Shown piece by piece: positions 11,307 to 23,476 of a stretch of DNA of 64,000 bases. Below the pieces are notes generated by a model. The model was not told the origin of the DNA, ran no database searches, and saw only the letters and a list, made by a program, of their open reading frames with translations. Origin of the DNA: Clavulina sp. PMI_390 (Eukaryota; Basidiomycota; Agaricomycetes; Cantharellales; Hydnaceae); contig WIDE01000104.1 in assembly GCA_015039315.1 (NCBI GenBank), positions 22,879-86,878 on the forward strand, read 5' to 3'. The translations under genes and the position numbers were made by a program. How positions within the stretch are numbered: position 1 is the stretch's first letter; each line of letters begins with the position of its first letter.

Positions 11307-13330
11307 CTACTGAATAATACCCTGCTTTTTCAAATCCTCATACGTCCTCTTATCATACACATTCCCGTCCTCGTCCTCCAGCTCTTCTGTTGTTTGGTTT
11401 GCCACGACCTGCTGCCTGCCCTCTCGCTTCAGTTTTTCGGCCACTACACACAGTATGAAGATACGAACGATTAGTTGTGGAAAAGCGCGCGTGAGTAAAG
11501 AAACAGTCCACTTACGAGCCAGTGCATCTTCTATCTTCGTGATTTCATGGAAGTGTTTTGTGTTTGGTAAGCCAAGTGCGCGCATACCGAACGCATGCCG
11601 CGATTCCTATTATTTTAGAGAAGACAGTCATGAGAGACACGAAACAAAGCTAAAGTGATGGTAGATGACATACCTGGAAATGCCTCTCAAAGTTCTTCCT
11701 CCCCATGTATACAGCATCTGTACATATCTCACATCTGTATTCAACGCCCAACCCATGGAGCTTATACAACCAATATGGGATCGGCTTGCCGTCCCAGCCC
11801 ATTGGGAGCTTGAGAGGATTGTATATCCTCTCCTCCTCTTCATCTTCGTCGTTCGCGGCTCCATCTCCACCAGCACCTCCTGATGCATTGTTCGCAGACG
11901 GTGCAGGCGCAGCAGCTGCTTGCAGTTCAAGCTCGCGCTCCCGCGCTGTGAGAGAGAACCGTCGCTCAACATTGGACTTGGTCTCGACGAGTACGGGAAG
12001 GAGGGGGATGAGGAGGGGCTGGATGAGCGCAGTGAAGCGAGCAGCAGGGTAAAGTTTTGATTGGTGTTTGGTTGATGATGGTGTGGGTGCTGATGAGGAT
12101 GCGCCGGCGGTGGAGGGGTCGGAAGAGGACCGCTCAGCGGCCTTGATGTGCTTTTTGGATTTGAGGTGGGCATCGTAGACTGTTTGCTTAGCATACATTT
12201 TTTGACCTAGTAGTAGGAGAACAAAGCGAATACAGTTAAGCAGGTGTGCGGGCTTGATTCGGACTAAGAGTCGACGTACATGCGGAACACCATACCCCCT
12301 CGCCCTCGTCGTTGGCCTTGGGTTCCTCCCATTCTGACAGCTGACCTTCCGACCATAGCTTCTCAAACTCAGCTGCAGCAATCAGCTGTTGATCATCCAC
12401 GTCAACGAGTGGCTGAGTACGCTTTGTGAATGAGAGGAGATAGGAGTGAAGAGCTTGAAGATAGCTACAGAGAAGCACGTTAGCTCATAACACGTATTAT
12501 AAGACAACAAGATGACTTGAGAGAGACGTACTTTTCATACTCCTTCAGCCCACGAGTGGCCTTGGGAATGTCGCGGTGCACAAAGCCATCCTTTGCTTCA
12601 GCAAGAAGGTCAAGGTACTGGAGATATGGTACACGCTTGGAGATGTGCTTGAGATTGTTATACTGCGTGTGGTTTGCGTACAGATCAAGATAGCGCCCGT
12701 ATGACTCCTCGCCAGAGAAGAGAAGAGCGATAGCTGGAATGCATATGCTGCTGTGAGAATCAAGCTAACGAGCATAGGGAGAAGCAAGGACGACTCACGA
12801 TCCTCTTCGTCCTCATCCAGCTCCATTTCGCCCATGATGCCTTCGAGCTCCAGAGCGAAGGGGTCAGAGGCGGCATCAGGATACTTCCTGTGGAAGTCAT
12901 TGACAGCTTTTAGGCGAGCGTAGAACTCGGAGAGTTCCTCTTCCGCACTCGCATTTTCAGGGGCAGACAACCGTGATATCTCGTTCCGACGCGACCTACA
13001 GGACAGGACGCGCAAGGGTGAATCATGGCGTTTCAGAGAAACATGACAAGCAAATGCAAGACTCACTCGTCAACATCCGCATAGGCTTGCGAGAGGGTTG
13101 TGATACGGTCGTTTATTCGACCAAGCACGTCTTTTGCACGGTGTTCGTTCGCCAACGTCCTGTCATGCTGCAGCAACAAAGAGAGGCAGTTATATCATGA
13201 GCGCTCAAGACAGCCTATGAGAGATATTACCCACATTGATGCCTTTTTGGGTTATCAGACCAGCAAGCGCCTTTTCAAGACGCTCTACCTCCTCGTGAGT
13301 TTGTCGCTGCTGCTCGATGATAGAGTCCAT
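11307..13330 (-). CDS. SF3A3: Splicing factor 3A subunit 3 (SF3a60/Prp9)
   Basis: Eight exons (13330-13235, 13167-13067, 12995-12799, 12733-12532, 12464-12280, 12206-11674, 11606-11516, 11443-11307) give 513 residues; human SF3A3 is about 501. The start is fixed by [20 protein letters not shown], the usual N-terminus. A C2H2-type finger near residue 260 reads [19 protein letters not shown]. The family signature [20 protein letters not shown] is followed by a second zinc finger ([19 protein letters not shown]) and the C-terminal [15 protein letters not shown]. It ends with [11 protein letters not shown], as expected. SF3a60 is part of the U2 snRNP SF3a complex that engages the branch site. An Ala/Ser/Pro-rich insertion lies between the fingers. 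It is divergent with the phosphatase gene, 172 bp apart. Confidence 0.97.
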
Positions 13331-13502
13331 TTCAGAGTCGCTCGCGAATCGTGGCAAATGCCGGCGGATGCGAAGTCGGTGCGACCCCCAAACGACACCG
13401 TCAGAATTTGGCCAACACCATCCAGAGTTAGCACCAACAAAACTGCTGTTTCCGTCTCTCAGAGCACTCCCCAGGCCTTGATTTGGCCGAATTCAGGTCT
13501 CG
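13331..13502. promoter_or_regulatory. Shared divergent promoter region
   Basis: Only 172 bp separate the start codons of the SF3a60 gene (minus) and the synaptojanin-like gene (plus), so both promoters and 5' UTRs must overlap or abut. No TATA box was seen. Confidence 0.55.
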
Positions 13503-16500
13503 ATGCATCTGTACCTGAAAGACGAGCCACGGGCCCTCATCCTTGTGACGACACCAGAGGATGAACGTCTCGGCGCGCCCGCAAGAGGCCTCGTGTTCAA
13601 GCCCTCTGAGAGCAGAACATCGAATCAAGTCATTGTCGAATTCCTTCCCAAACATGAGATCGACCTCACAGCGGTCGTGCGACTCACCAATCGGTCTGTG
13701 CATGGCTGCCTTGGATTATTGAGTGTCGGCAATGGTTAGTTACTTTATTAGGCCATTGGTGACTCTTACACGAGCTAGCTAAATCGAATGTAAATATACA
13801 GATGTGTTCGTTGCTGTTATAACACAAGTTTCTTTCCTCGGTAACATTCGCCCTGCTGCGCCTGTCCCTGAGAACGTCTCGCGTGTCCAAGGCGTCCAAT
13901 TCTTTTGCATCAACAACTCTGCATACGATGACCTATCATCTCTCGCCGATTCTCTCGCTAGCCCTTCGTTCGTAGATGGCATCGACGTCAACCGTGACCC
14001 CTACTCCTCCCCTGCTCCTGTTCCCTCGTCATCGTCCGGGGCTATGTATGAGCATCCGTGTGGCCCACTCACAAAGATCCTGGGCAACGGTACATTCTAC
14101 TACGCCACCCAATCCAGATGGGATATCAGCTCCCGATTGGCCGTGAGGATGGGCAATCGTGCGCACGATATTTCCGCGTTCGACGATCGTTTCATCTGGA
14201 ACCAGTATATTGCGCAGCCATTGCTTGATTTTCGGGATCGCTTGGATGCGGATGAGGCGGAAGAGCTCGATCGCTGCCAGTTCGTGGTACGTGGGTTACA
14301 CGCCACTTCCCATGCATCGCTTACTATCGTTTTGGGACCAGGTGCTCGTCATCCAAGGCTATGTAGGCGTTTTTGACTTGCCATTGCCAACCCATCCATC
14401 TGCTGGGACACCAACCATCGGGACTCTTGCTGTGGTCTCAAGACTAGGATGCAAGCGAGCCGGGACTCGGTTCAATACCCGTGGTGTGGATGATGATGGC
14501 AATGTTGCTAATTTTGTCGAGGTGAACTATAATACCAGAACTCTCAAGCGTCTTCTCACTCGCACTCCTACAGACAGAGACACTGTTCAGCACTAACGAG
14601 CATTCGTTCAGCTACGCACAAATCCGTGGAAGCATACCTTGTGAGTCACTCGCTGACCTTCGCGCTCGCCTCACACTCCAACACAATCTGTTCATAGTGT
14701 TCTGGGAACAGCAAGGATTCCAAACCTTTGGCCAGAAAATCCAAATCACACGTCCCCAAGCAGCCTCCCAACCTGCCTTCGATCGACACTTCCTCCAACT
14801 GACGGAGGAGTACGCCTCGGTGCACGCCATCAACTTGCTCTCTACCAAGGAGAACGAGGCCCTCTTGTCTGAGTCCTATGCACAACACATTCGTGCCGCG
14901 AATGCCGCATCGCAAAGAGCAGCCTTTTCACAATTGCAATCCTCAGATAACGCCAGCATAATAAGTGGAATCAGTGGCAGCGGTAGCGGAATGAACTCAG
15001 GGGTAGTTCCTGTGATAGGTATCACGAACTTTGACTTCCACGCCGCGGTGAGGCAGTATGGCCATGACGCGATCCCGCGGGAGTTGAGGCGGCAGCCGGG
15101 TATCACAAACGGAGTAGATGACTTTGGTTACTGTACCGTGGATACTGGCATGGGAGACGTGGTAATGAAGCAGAAAGGTGTCTTCAGAACGAACTGTCTG
15201 GATTGGTGAGCCCGGTATTGCTACTTGCGCATTATGCCTATGTCGCTGACGATAGCGCTCTCCCTCCAGTCTCGACCGCACCAACTTTGTGCAAGACATC
15301 CTTTCCAAAACTGCTCTCGAGCAGTATCTCTATAACTTTCAGTCATCTTGGACCCAGTCAGGGACGCTCTGGTCGAACCACCGCGAGCTGTGGGCAGAGA
15401 ACGGCGATGCCTTGTCAAAGATCTATGCAGGGACGGGGGCGCTCAATACTAGTGTCACCAGAAGCGGGAAACGAACACTTGCTGGTGCGTGATGACTGTG
15501 ACGCAGCTGATACCCAGGGAAGATGATCGTTTTTTGGCTATGGAAATTATAGGTGTGCTATCGGATGCGACGAAAAGTGTGTCGAGGGCGTATATCAACA
15601 ATTTCCAGGACAAGGGAAAACAAGCAGCGATTGATATCTTCCTTGTGAGCCCTCTCAAACTTTCTGTCTTAACAGCTGGCCCTGAAAACATCTCCATCCG
15701 TACTCGTGTTTGCACTACCCACCATTTATAGGGAAATCTGACGAGCCAGAAGCCCGTAACGATCTTCGACCCTATTCATGATTCTGTGCGAGAAATGCTC
15801 CATCAGAGGTTTGCCATTTTGTTTCAGCTCCGAGAGTTCTCATTCATCCACTTCTAGAATGGCAGAATACTCATCCACTGTGCTCGGGAATATTTTTATT
15901 GGCACGTGGAATCTGAACGGCCGAGTCAGTCGTAAACCCTTCGTCAATTGTAGGGATTCGTTACACATCTAACAAGCTCTTCGCCCAGCCCGCTTCAGAG
16001 TCATTACTCCCATGGCTCTTCCCTAGGCCAAGTAAGCAGTGACTTCTCGGATTTTTCCTAAACTAAGCTAAGCCGTGCCCACCATCTCTAGATACACCCG
16101 AGTTCGTCTTGCTGCGTCTCAGCTCCCCAGAGTACATCACAAGCAGAATTTCAGCCTAACTCTTTCCCTTGCAGGCCTGACATGTTCGTCATTGGGTTCC
16201 AAGAAATCGTTCAATTAACCGCGCAGCAGATAGTTCAAACCGATCCAGAGAATCTGTCAGCCCCCCTATTTCCTCTCCCTCCGACTCCAAGTTGAGCTCA
16301 TTAACGGCGGGTGTGTCTGTCGCTTGTTAGGCGACGTTGGGAGCTAATCTTAACAGAGACATTCGCTCGCCGCCCCGACAAAAAAGCCGACTACATTATC
16401 CTACGAAGTGAACAGGTTAGTTAGTACCTTGATGTCACCAATAATTGGATTTCCTCTGAAGTTTGTCGCCCTCCAGCTAGTTGGAACTGCGCTCATACTT

Positions 16501-17976
16501 CTTGTGAGATCGGAACTCTTCCCGAATATTCGAAGCGTCGAGGCCGCCACTCGTAAGGTAGGCAATGTTCCCTGAGACTACGCTACTTAATGTTCACACT
16601 TGCCTCCTGAATTCACCTCTTTGCTAGACTGGATTACGAGGGATGTCCGGTAACAAAGGAGCCGTCGCCATCCGACTACAGTATCACGACACAACATTCT
16701 GTTTTGTCACTGCACATCTAGCTGCTGGGCACTCCAATGTAGAGGAGCGTAATAGTGACTATCGTACCATCGTCAACGGGCTGCATTTTCAGAAGGGGAG
16801 AACGATTGGAAATCACGAGTGAGTTTATAATCTACACTTCCACATTCCTAACCCAACTCACTCCCGCGTGCTTGTATAATTTTGTGTAGCGCCGTGATAT
16901 GGCTCGGCGACATGAACTATCGGATTGATCTCGAGAACGAGATGGTGCGATCCCTGGCCACCACGGACCAGCTAGATGCATTGCTAGTTGCAGACCAGGT
17001 TAGTGGTTCGTCTTTGTACCTCAGCTTGGTGACTAACTCGCGAACCATCTACTCATAGCTAAAGTTAGCGATAGATTCGCAGGCCGCGTTCCACGGTTAT
17101 GACGAGGGTCCCATACTCTTCCGACCGACATATCGGTATAATCTGGGATCCGATACATATGATACGAGCGAGAAGATGCGGATACCTGCTTGGACTGGTG
17201 AGTAGGAACACTAGCCTCAATTCTCGAGCGCCTCTCCGCCGACCTTGTCATTGATGATGACCTATCTTCTTCCGCATAGATCGAATCCTCTATCGAGGCA
17301 TGGATCTCGACCTTGGGACGTACTCACGAGCGGAACTCACGGGCTCTGATCATCGTCCTGGTAAGAAAAACATACTTTGGTACTCTCGAGTACCAAGTCG
17401 CTTATACCAAAAATTCTCGTGCACAACAGTTTTCGCGCTCTTCCGAGTCACGATTCGGAAGATTGATAGTGCCAAAAAGGCCTTGTTATCTCAAGAGTTA
17501 TTACGGACGCTAGTCGCTACGGAGCCGGGGCAGAAGCTTGAGGAGAAGCTTTCCAATCTGAGGCTTGACACCACATGTATGTGGATCCACGCTTTCTCTG
17601 TTGTTATGGGTTCAACTGACTCTGGATTTAAGTCCCGCCGCCGAGCTCTGATGAAAAAGCATGGTGGGATAGCGAGGGTAAGTCAGCTCCTTGATGTGCC
17701 CATAATCGAAGACTCGATTACCAGTATTGTCTCTCCTCTAATGGGATCGTGCTTGCAGACCGACCCAACGGGCGTTTCCCCTCCCCGCCGCCAACAAATG
17801 GGTTCCGGATTCCACCATCGAATCCATTCGATGATGCACCGAGCAGCAGCTCTAGTTCAGACGAGGAGCTATATACGAAGGCTCAACAGGCGCCATTACC
17901 GGAGTTGAGATTACCTAGTGTGAGCTCAAGGAAGCCTCCTCCCCCGCTACCAGCGAGGATTTCCAAACCTCCATAG
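13503..17976 (+). CDS. Synaptojanin-like inositol polyphosphate phosphatase (SAC + 5-phosphatase)
   Basis: Twenty-one exons (first 13503-13734, last 17759-17976) sum to 3153 nt, 1050 residues. The SAC domain (about 1-540) has the catalytic CX5R motif NCLDCLDRTNF near residue 490, split by an intron after TG of the second Cys codon. The 5-phosphatase domain (about 630-930) has [36 protein letters not shown] and GSDHRPV, so both active sites look intact. A Pro-rich tail ([14 protein letters not shown]) suits SH3-type partners. Yeast Inp51-53 and animal synaptojanins hydrolyse PI(4,5)P2 and other phosphoinositides in endocytosis and Golgi-endosome traffic. Later exons: 15732-15808, 15858-15924, 15989-16031, 16092-16101, 16175-16255. 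The 10-nt exon is needed to keep frame. Confidence 0.96.
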
Positions 17977-18320
17977 ATGTAGGCGGTAGCAATTGATTTC
18001 AATATTCATGAGGCCTTCGCCCTTGTTCCGTTAATGACATATGGGAGTTCTGGGCCCCTCAAAGTCACGACAACGTCTGATGGTGTGGCGCAGAAGAACT
18101 ACGTATTCATCAAACTCTTCTATCCAACGACCACGGGTTCGCTGAGTGACGCTTTCTTGGCAAACGTGCGAGGTAAGAATGAGTGAGGCAAATCAATCAA
18201 AATTATCGGTGACTGTCCAAGTGAGCTAGCGAAACGAGGACAATGTTCTTCATACATCTATACTACTTTGAGTCCATAATAAACAATCAAATCCCAACCA
18301 TCAAACGCTCCACTGATCGT
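17977..18320. other. Convergent 3' intergenic, 344 bp
   Basis: Lies between the stop codons of the plus-strand phosphatase gene and the minus-strand repetitive secreted protein. Contains only the two 3' UTRs as far as can be seen. Confidence 0.6.
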
Positions 18321-19324
18321 TTAGACAAGGTCCTCCCAATCAGCGATCTGCACGGGTTGCAACCGACGCTTGCCAGTGGACGAGCTATCACGACGACGCA
18401 GGATGCCAACAGCCTCGAGCAGCGCACGGGCGGCAAGCTCGGCCTTGTCACCACGCAGGCCGAGTTCGCTCTCGATCTCGCTCACCAGGGCGCCCAAACC
18501 GTTTGTGTTCGTGTTGGTGTTCGCGTTGGTATTGCCATTGCCATTACCATTGCCATTGCCGTTGGTGCTGGTGGTGGTCTTCGATGCAGTCTTGGACGTC
18601 GTCTTGGGCTTGGCAGCCTTGGTGTTGCCCGTCGACGTGGTGTTGGTGGCGGTGGTCGTGTTATTGCCTGACCCAGTGATGGAGTCCGTGGTGGTCGAGT
18701 TCGCGCCACCACCTGCGGCTTTCTTGCCTCCTGTCTTCCCGCCAGCCTTGTTGTTATTGCCAGCGTTCTTGGTCGTGGTCTTGGCCTTAGCTTTGGCCTT
18801 GCCTTTGCCCTTGCCCTTAGCCTTCTTACCACCTGGGTATACACGTTCGTCGTTAGCTGAAAAGGACACAGCAGTCGAGGATGGTAACATACCAGTGTGA
18901 GTGCTCGTAGTGTTCGAGGTTGACGTAGTGTTTGAGATCGTGGACGTGGAATTGCCAGTCCCGAGATCGACGGTCGTGGAATTCCCAGTACCAAGATCAG
19001 AGGTGGTTGAGTTTCCAGTACCAAGATCAGAGGTAGTCGAGTTTCCAGCACCAATGTCAGTGGTAGTGGAATTGACAGAGGAGACGGAAGAGGTAGTGGA
19101 GTTGTTGCTGGTTTTGGTGTTGCTCTTGACTTTGTTTGACCGGTCAAGGGCGAGAGCGGCTCCAGGGCCAGGGATGTACATGCGTTCTGTGAATCAAGGA
19201 GACGGAATGATCAATGCAGGGAATCGAGGACGGCTTGATTATGGATCCTACCAGCGATGGGAATGGCAAAGACAGTGGAGCCGGCCAGGATGGCGGAGAC
19301 GAAGAGGGAAGTAATTTGGACCAT
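18321..19324 (-). CDS. Secreted low-complexity protein with Asn-Ser-Thr repeats
   Basis: Three exons (19324-19252, 19186-18893, 18832-18321) give 292 residues. The start opens a signal peptide (MVQITSLFVSAILAGSTVFA). Then come decapeptide repeats NSTTSDLGTG with many N-glycosylation sequons, a Lys/Gly-rich block (KAKGKGKGKAKAKAK), an Asn/Thr/Gly-rich block (NGNGNGNTNANTNTNTN), and a more ordered C-terminus (LVSEIESELGLRGDKAELAA) ending in a basic run. The second intron (60 nt) carries no stop in frame, so retaining it would add 20 residues. I recognise no family. A glycosylated cell-wall or secreted matrix protein is a reasonable guess. A TATA-like box lies about 190 bp upstream. Confidence 0.75.
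18951..19070 (-). repeat. Four 30-bp coding tandem repeats
   Basis: Four head-to-tail 30-bp copies encode the decapeptide consensus N-S-T-T-x-D-L-G-T-G. The two middle copies are nearly identical at the nucleotide level, which points to recent slippage or unequal exchange. A repeat number that changes in steps of ten residues would be expected between strains. Confidence 0.85.
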
Positions 19325-21335
19325 AGTTGTAAGAGAGAAAGTACGAAGAACGAAAGGTTCACGAGCGCAGCTCGATAAGGTCGAAAAAAGAAAACTAGAA
19401 GAGATGAGACAGGTTAGATGCCTTTGGCACGCTGCGACCAGCGACAGAGCCCACTCACCGAAAGGAGGGGCCGGCCCACTTGGAAGTGAGGAAACATCAA
19501 CGATCCCTTTCTGGCTTATATACCGTCGTCTCCATGGAGCGTTGGGGCTGGTTGGCTGATGCGAAAGAGGTATCTTGGCGGCAATGGATTTCACTAATTA
19601 TCATCCCGGCGGTAACGACAAAAATACCAGAGTATAGCTTGGCGCGCGTTGCAAAGAAACCATGATCGCTGGGAAGAGGAGCCACATAGTGATGCAAGGT
19701 CTAGACAACCATAGGAATGGACTAGCGAGGTAGCGACGCGCCGAGAACAATAAAAGAAATATCACTATGAGATCTCTCAGTGAGGTCTGGGGCGCTCGGC
19801 GACACTAGCATGTGCGGAACTGCGGATTGCGTTTGGAGTGTGATGAACAAGTAATCAATCTTGGAGGTGATGAGTGATTCGGGTACTAAGAAAGAAGTCC
19901 GCCCCATGTGTATGAGTTGACGGCGAGAATCATGGAACAACTCGGGGCGTGCTTCTGCGTGCATGCATCATACATAAGGGAAGAGCGGGTGCGACTTCCC
20001 CGTCGTCATATTGATCACTATCCATCACGACGACGGAAACTCCAGTCACACAGGCTGACTTGAGTTTGTCACATGTGGTCCATTCACCCTCGCCCTGTTA
20101 TTTCAGATCTTTACTCGACTGAAGCAAGAACGTTGAAAATGCATGCTGCAACGGTCTCGTAGTAGCGAAGGATCTTTGTCATAAGTCATACGAGCAGCCT
20201 GACACGGGCATTGGCATGGGGTCCACCTGTACTATAAACTGAATAACCTCAAGAAACCTTGGATATGATGAAGCGCGACCGGGGCCGTTGGAAATAAGGC
20301 TCGGCTTCTTCTTCAACAAGGGCCTGCGGCTTCGATCTCCGGGCTCCGACGAATACCATGACACGGAGTGGGGACGCATCGTCCCCGGCTTCCTTCTTGG
20401 TCGTGAGCCCAGCGAGGATGCTGACTTGCGTAAGGCTAAATATAGCCAGGGGTATACTCTGAGTAAACGATAGTGGTGGCGAGAATTCGGCTAAGAAACG
20501 GCACTGACGAGTGGAAGGACCATGGAGGACGATGGAGGAAGCCAATCTATTATCGTGCCGTCAGGAAGAGCCATCGCTTCTAGGTGCCGACACACGCAGC
20601 ATCAATCAAACATAGAGTCCAGTAGTGAACAGAAAAATTCAGTGTATAGCTATGGCCTGTTATGCTATGGTGCCAGGCGGACTTTACATATCATGGAATC
20701 ACCTATAATGTGAATCATGTAGTTTTCCTGCTAGAAGAAGTGAAGCTGAATAGGGGCTGATACGGATCGTAGGCCGTATCCCAGAGGCGTAGGGTGAGGT
20801 GTGTGTCTCAACAATTCGCAATCGCGGTTGGCATGGCAGAGCAATCATTGACCCGCTCAGTTGTGTAAGTATGAGCTAGCACCATGGTCATCGGGAAGTT
20901 CATCGTGTAACATGGGTCAATAAATCAGAGTACGGGAGCGAGCCGGTCGGCTATACGAAAGATGAGGTGTCATCCAAAAAAAATCAAGACCGAACCACAG
21001 CTTGAGCCTTTTGGATTGTTCTAGAATGATTAGCTATCGCACCGGGTGGGACAGGAGCCTCTTACGGGCGGGTTCATACAGTATAGGGGACAGGGCCAAG
21101 CTATAACTGAGGATGAAGCCTCTCGTTGAAGGCTTTCTTCACACCTCACATCCTGTAGGCACGAATCAGGATATCGCACCCCTGCCCGTAACGTTATTCC
21201 ATACACAGACATTTTATTTCCCTGATAAAGCAGTCCAGAGATGCAGCATTACGGATCGAATAGGAAACAATTGCTGAAAGAGATACGATACGTTTGTTTA
21301 GACATCTTTGGTCGTGTTTACCACACACAATCGGG
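19325..21335. other. Intergenic, about 2.0 kb
   Basis: Contains the upstream region of the secreted repeat protein (minus) and of SF3B6 (plus). Small open frames are scattered, for example around 20249-20545 on the minus strand, but none has a splice-supported or recognisable product. Confidence 0.5.
19515..19522 (-). promoter_or_regulatory. TATA-like box of secreted repeat protein gene
   Basis: TATATAAG on the minus strand, about 190 bp upstream of the start codon at 19324. Plausible core promoter; the transcription start is not known. Confidence 0.45.
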
Positions 21336-21902
21336 ATGTCTACTTTTGCTCGAGGAGGAAACGTTGTGCGTTCGCTATGCAGCTCTGACGACATGTTTCT
21401 GTCTCACTAAAGGCTCCTGACCTCTTCTACTCTAGTCCAATCTTCCTCCTGGAGCGAACCGGATATTATTTGTCAAGAACCTGAATTATGCTATCACTGG
21501 GGAGGACCTGTATGACCTCTTTGGACGATATGGGTCCATAAGACAGGTTCGGCTAGGAAACGAGACGAAAACGAAAGGCACTGCTTTTGTAGTGTTTGAC
21601 GATGTAATGGACGTGAGTCCCACACACAGCTTCCGCAAGGATCCACCCGCTTGACTCACAATTTGTCTAGGCAAAATCTGCATTGGACCACCTGAACGGT
21701 TTCCATTTGCAAGAGAGATACATTGTTGGTATGTGACCCGACCCCCAATTGCTGTTAGGCGAACCCTCCGATCTTACCCTACGTCTTAGTCTTGTACCAC
21801 ATGCCTGCTAGACAGGATGCGGCCGCACAAAAGGCCGATATCGCCCGCCGTGAAGAAGAGCTTGCCGCTCTAAAAAAGAAGCACGATATCCCAGATGAAT
21901 GA
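21336..21902 (+). CDS. SF3B6: Splicing factor 3B subunit 6 (p14, branch-site RRM)
   Basis: Four exons (21336-21365, 21436-21612, 21671-21728, 21790-21902) give 125 residues, the same length as the human protein. A single RRM starts at NLPPGANRILFVKNL (RNP2 ILFVKNL) with RNP1-like GTAFVVFDD. The C-terminus (VLYHMPARQDAAAQKADIAR ... KKKHDIPDE) matches the family. SF3B6/p14 is the SF3b subunit of U2 snRNP that lies near the branch adenosine. The start MSTFARGG lies in a 30-nt first exon and is supported by the frame across the 70-nt intron. It is convergent with SDO1, with 297 bp between stops. Confidence 0.96.
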
Positions 21903-22199
21903 GACCACTCTTTTTTCTCTGTGGCGATGTTGGAAGTGGATATCTCGTTGACGTTATCCGCGCCTTTGCTTCACTGTAACATCAATATGTTTCCACTATA
22001 ATACCACCCCTAATATTCGATCAACTGTTCACTGCTATCAATCCAGGAGCGAAGTAATGTCATGCTTCACTTCCCTGACGGATTGCCGGAGAGCCCAGAC
22101 ACGTAACATCCATTAGGGGCGGTGCATACATCTTCTAGATATCCTCTACTCGTACTCAATACAGCGAAGGAATTTTCGAGTGCAGAAATCGCATATCCT

Positions 22200-23476
22200 T
22201 CACGAGGATTCGCCTGTGACGGTCTGCTGCAGTGTCTCGATCCTCCCTTTCCCCTTCACCTCCTTCTGTAGCAGTTCGCCCAATACACGGAATTGGCTGG
22301 GATCAATTAGCATGATCTGAAAAAAACCTCAATAAGTTACAAGGATTAATAAACCGTCAAGAAGAGAGAACATACCAGGAGCCAGTCCATATCTCCGAAC
22401 TCGTCCTCTTCCACCTTTTCGGCGCTTTCGACGATCTGCTCACGCAACCTCTTGCCATCCTTTGCCGGCATCGTGATCCTAACCCGCATTCTTGAACGCT
22501 GGATCGGGAGCGTTGACTTTGTCTGTAGCAGTTTGATGCAATCCAGGACCTGGAAATGATGGAATCGGAGTCGTCAATTGTGGTAAACGGGGGCGCGATT
22601 GTAGCATGGGCGCACACGTACCTGGGATTTTGCACTCTTCCCAATCTTCACGCTGAATCCTGCCTCCGTCATACCCTTCTCGATCATGCCAACAGGATAC
22701 GGCCTCTGCGTTTCAGGATCGACACACTTTTCGGCGACTTGATTTGCGATGTCCTTCCACAAATTGTCGAGATCTTGAGCGCGCTCCTTCTCCCCGACCT
22801 GTAGTTCTCCCTTCTTAAGGATCTAAATCAGGAAATGATTTTTTGTTAGCAAACTAGAACAGCGCGTTGACTGGAACAAGGTCCGCGCGCCAATCAAACG
22901 GAGTGACCACAGCCAGAGCCACGCCAGCGCGTTGCAGTATGACATAGAAGGAAGTGAAGTGATATTGAAACGACGGCCTTGATCTTACTTCTTTCACGAT
23001 TTCATTGACGTCAGTCTTCCCAAATGCCTTGTTAAGATCTTCTGTGGATGCCGCTTGACCCTTGGAAACATTGATGAAGACATTGCTGATTTGGAGGACT
23101 TCATCGAGATCCGTTTCACTATGCAGTATTAACAGATGCATTTCACAAATTACATAGCCAGAAAGGCTTTAGTATCTGGGCGTGATCGAGGCTTGCGAAG
23201 CTTGAGGGGTACTCACACGCCTGTCCGCCACTCTTGAACCTTATTCTTATAGCAAGCGATCTACGGTTGGATCATATATCAGAACCGAAACTGGATAATC
23301 ACAAAGGTATGATCTTACTTACTTCGAACCTCTTGCCACCCTTCTTCAGCCTCACGATCGAGACGTTAGTCAACCTAATGATAGAGCAGAGCAGAAGATG
23401 TTGGAGATCGAGAGTCTAGGATGGCATTGAAGCATCAGCCGCACTTTATTTGGTTAGACGGCTGGTTGATAGGCAT
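22200..23476 (-). CDS. SDO1: Ribosome maturation protein SDO1 (SBDS family)
   Basis: Seven exons (23476-23445, 23374-23323, 23260-23217, 23118-22989, 22822-22622, 22549-22376, 22316-22200) give 249 residues, usual for the family. Start MPINQPSNQIKLTNVSIVRL, then KKGGKRFEIACYKNKVQEWR, DLDEVLQISNVFINVSKGQ, NPETQRPYPVGMI-like DPETQRPYPVGMIEKGM, and the C-terminal VEEDEFGDMDWLL. SBDS/Sdo1 works with the GTPase Efl1 to release Tif6/eIF6 from pre-60S subunits in the cytoplasm. Intron 4 is unusually long here (166 nt). Very high confidence in family; the start is fixed by the 32-nt first exon. Confidence 0.96.

Noticed and set aside
18370..19314. Long plus-strand ORFs opposite the secreted repeat protein (hydrophobic Val/Leu-rich translations)
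   Set aside because: They are antisense shadows of repetitive codons; the minus strand has a signal peptide, introns and a proper stop.
22823..22988. Longer introns of SDO1 (166 nt) and RPL18 (152 nt) as snoRNA hosts
   Set aside because: No convincing C/D or H/ACA boxes could be paired by eye.
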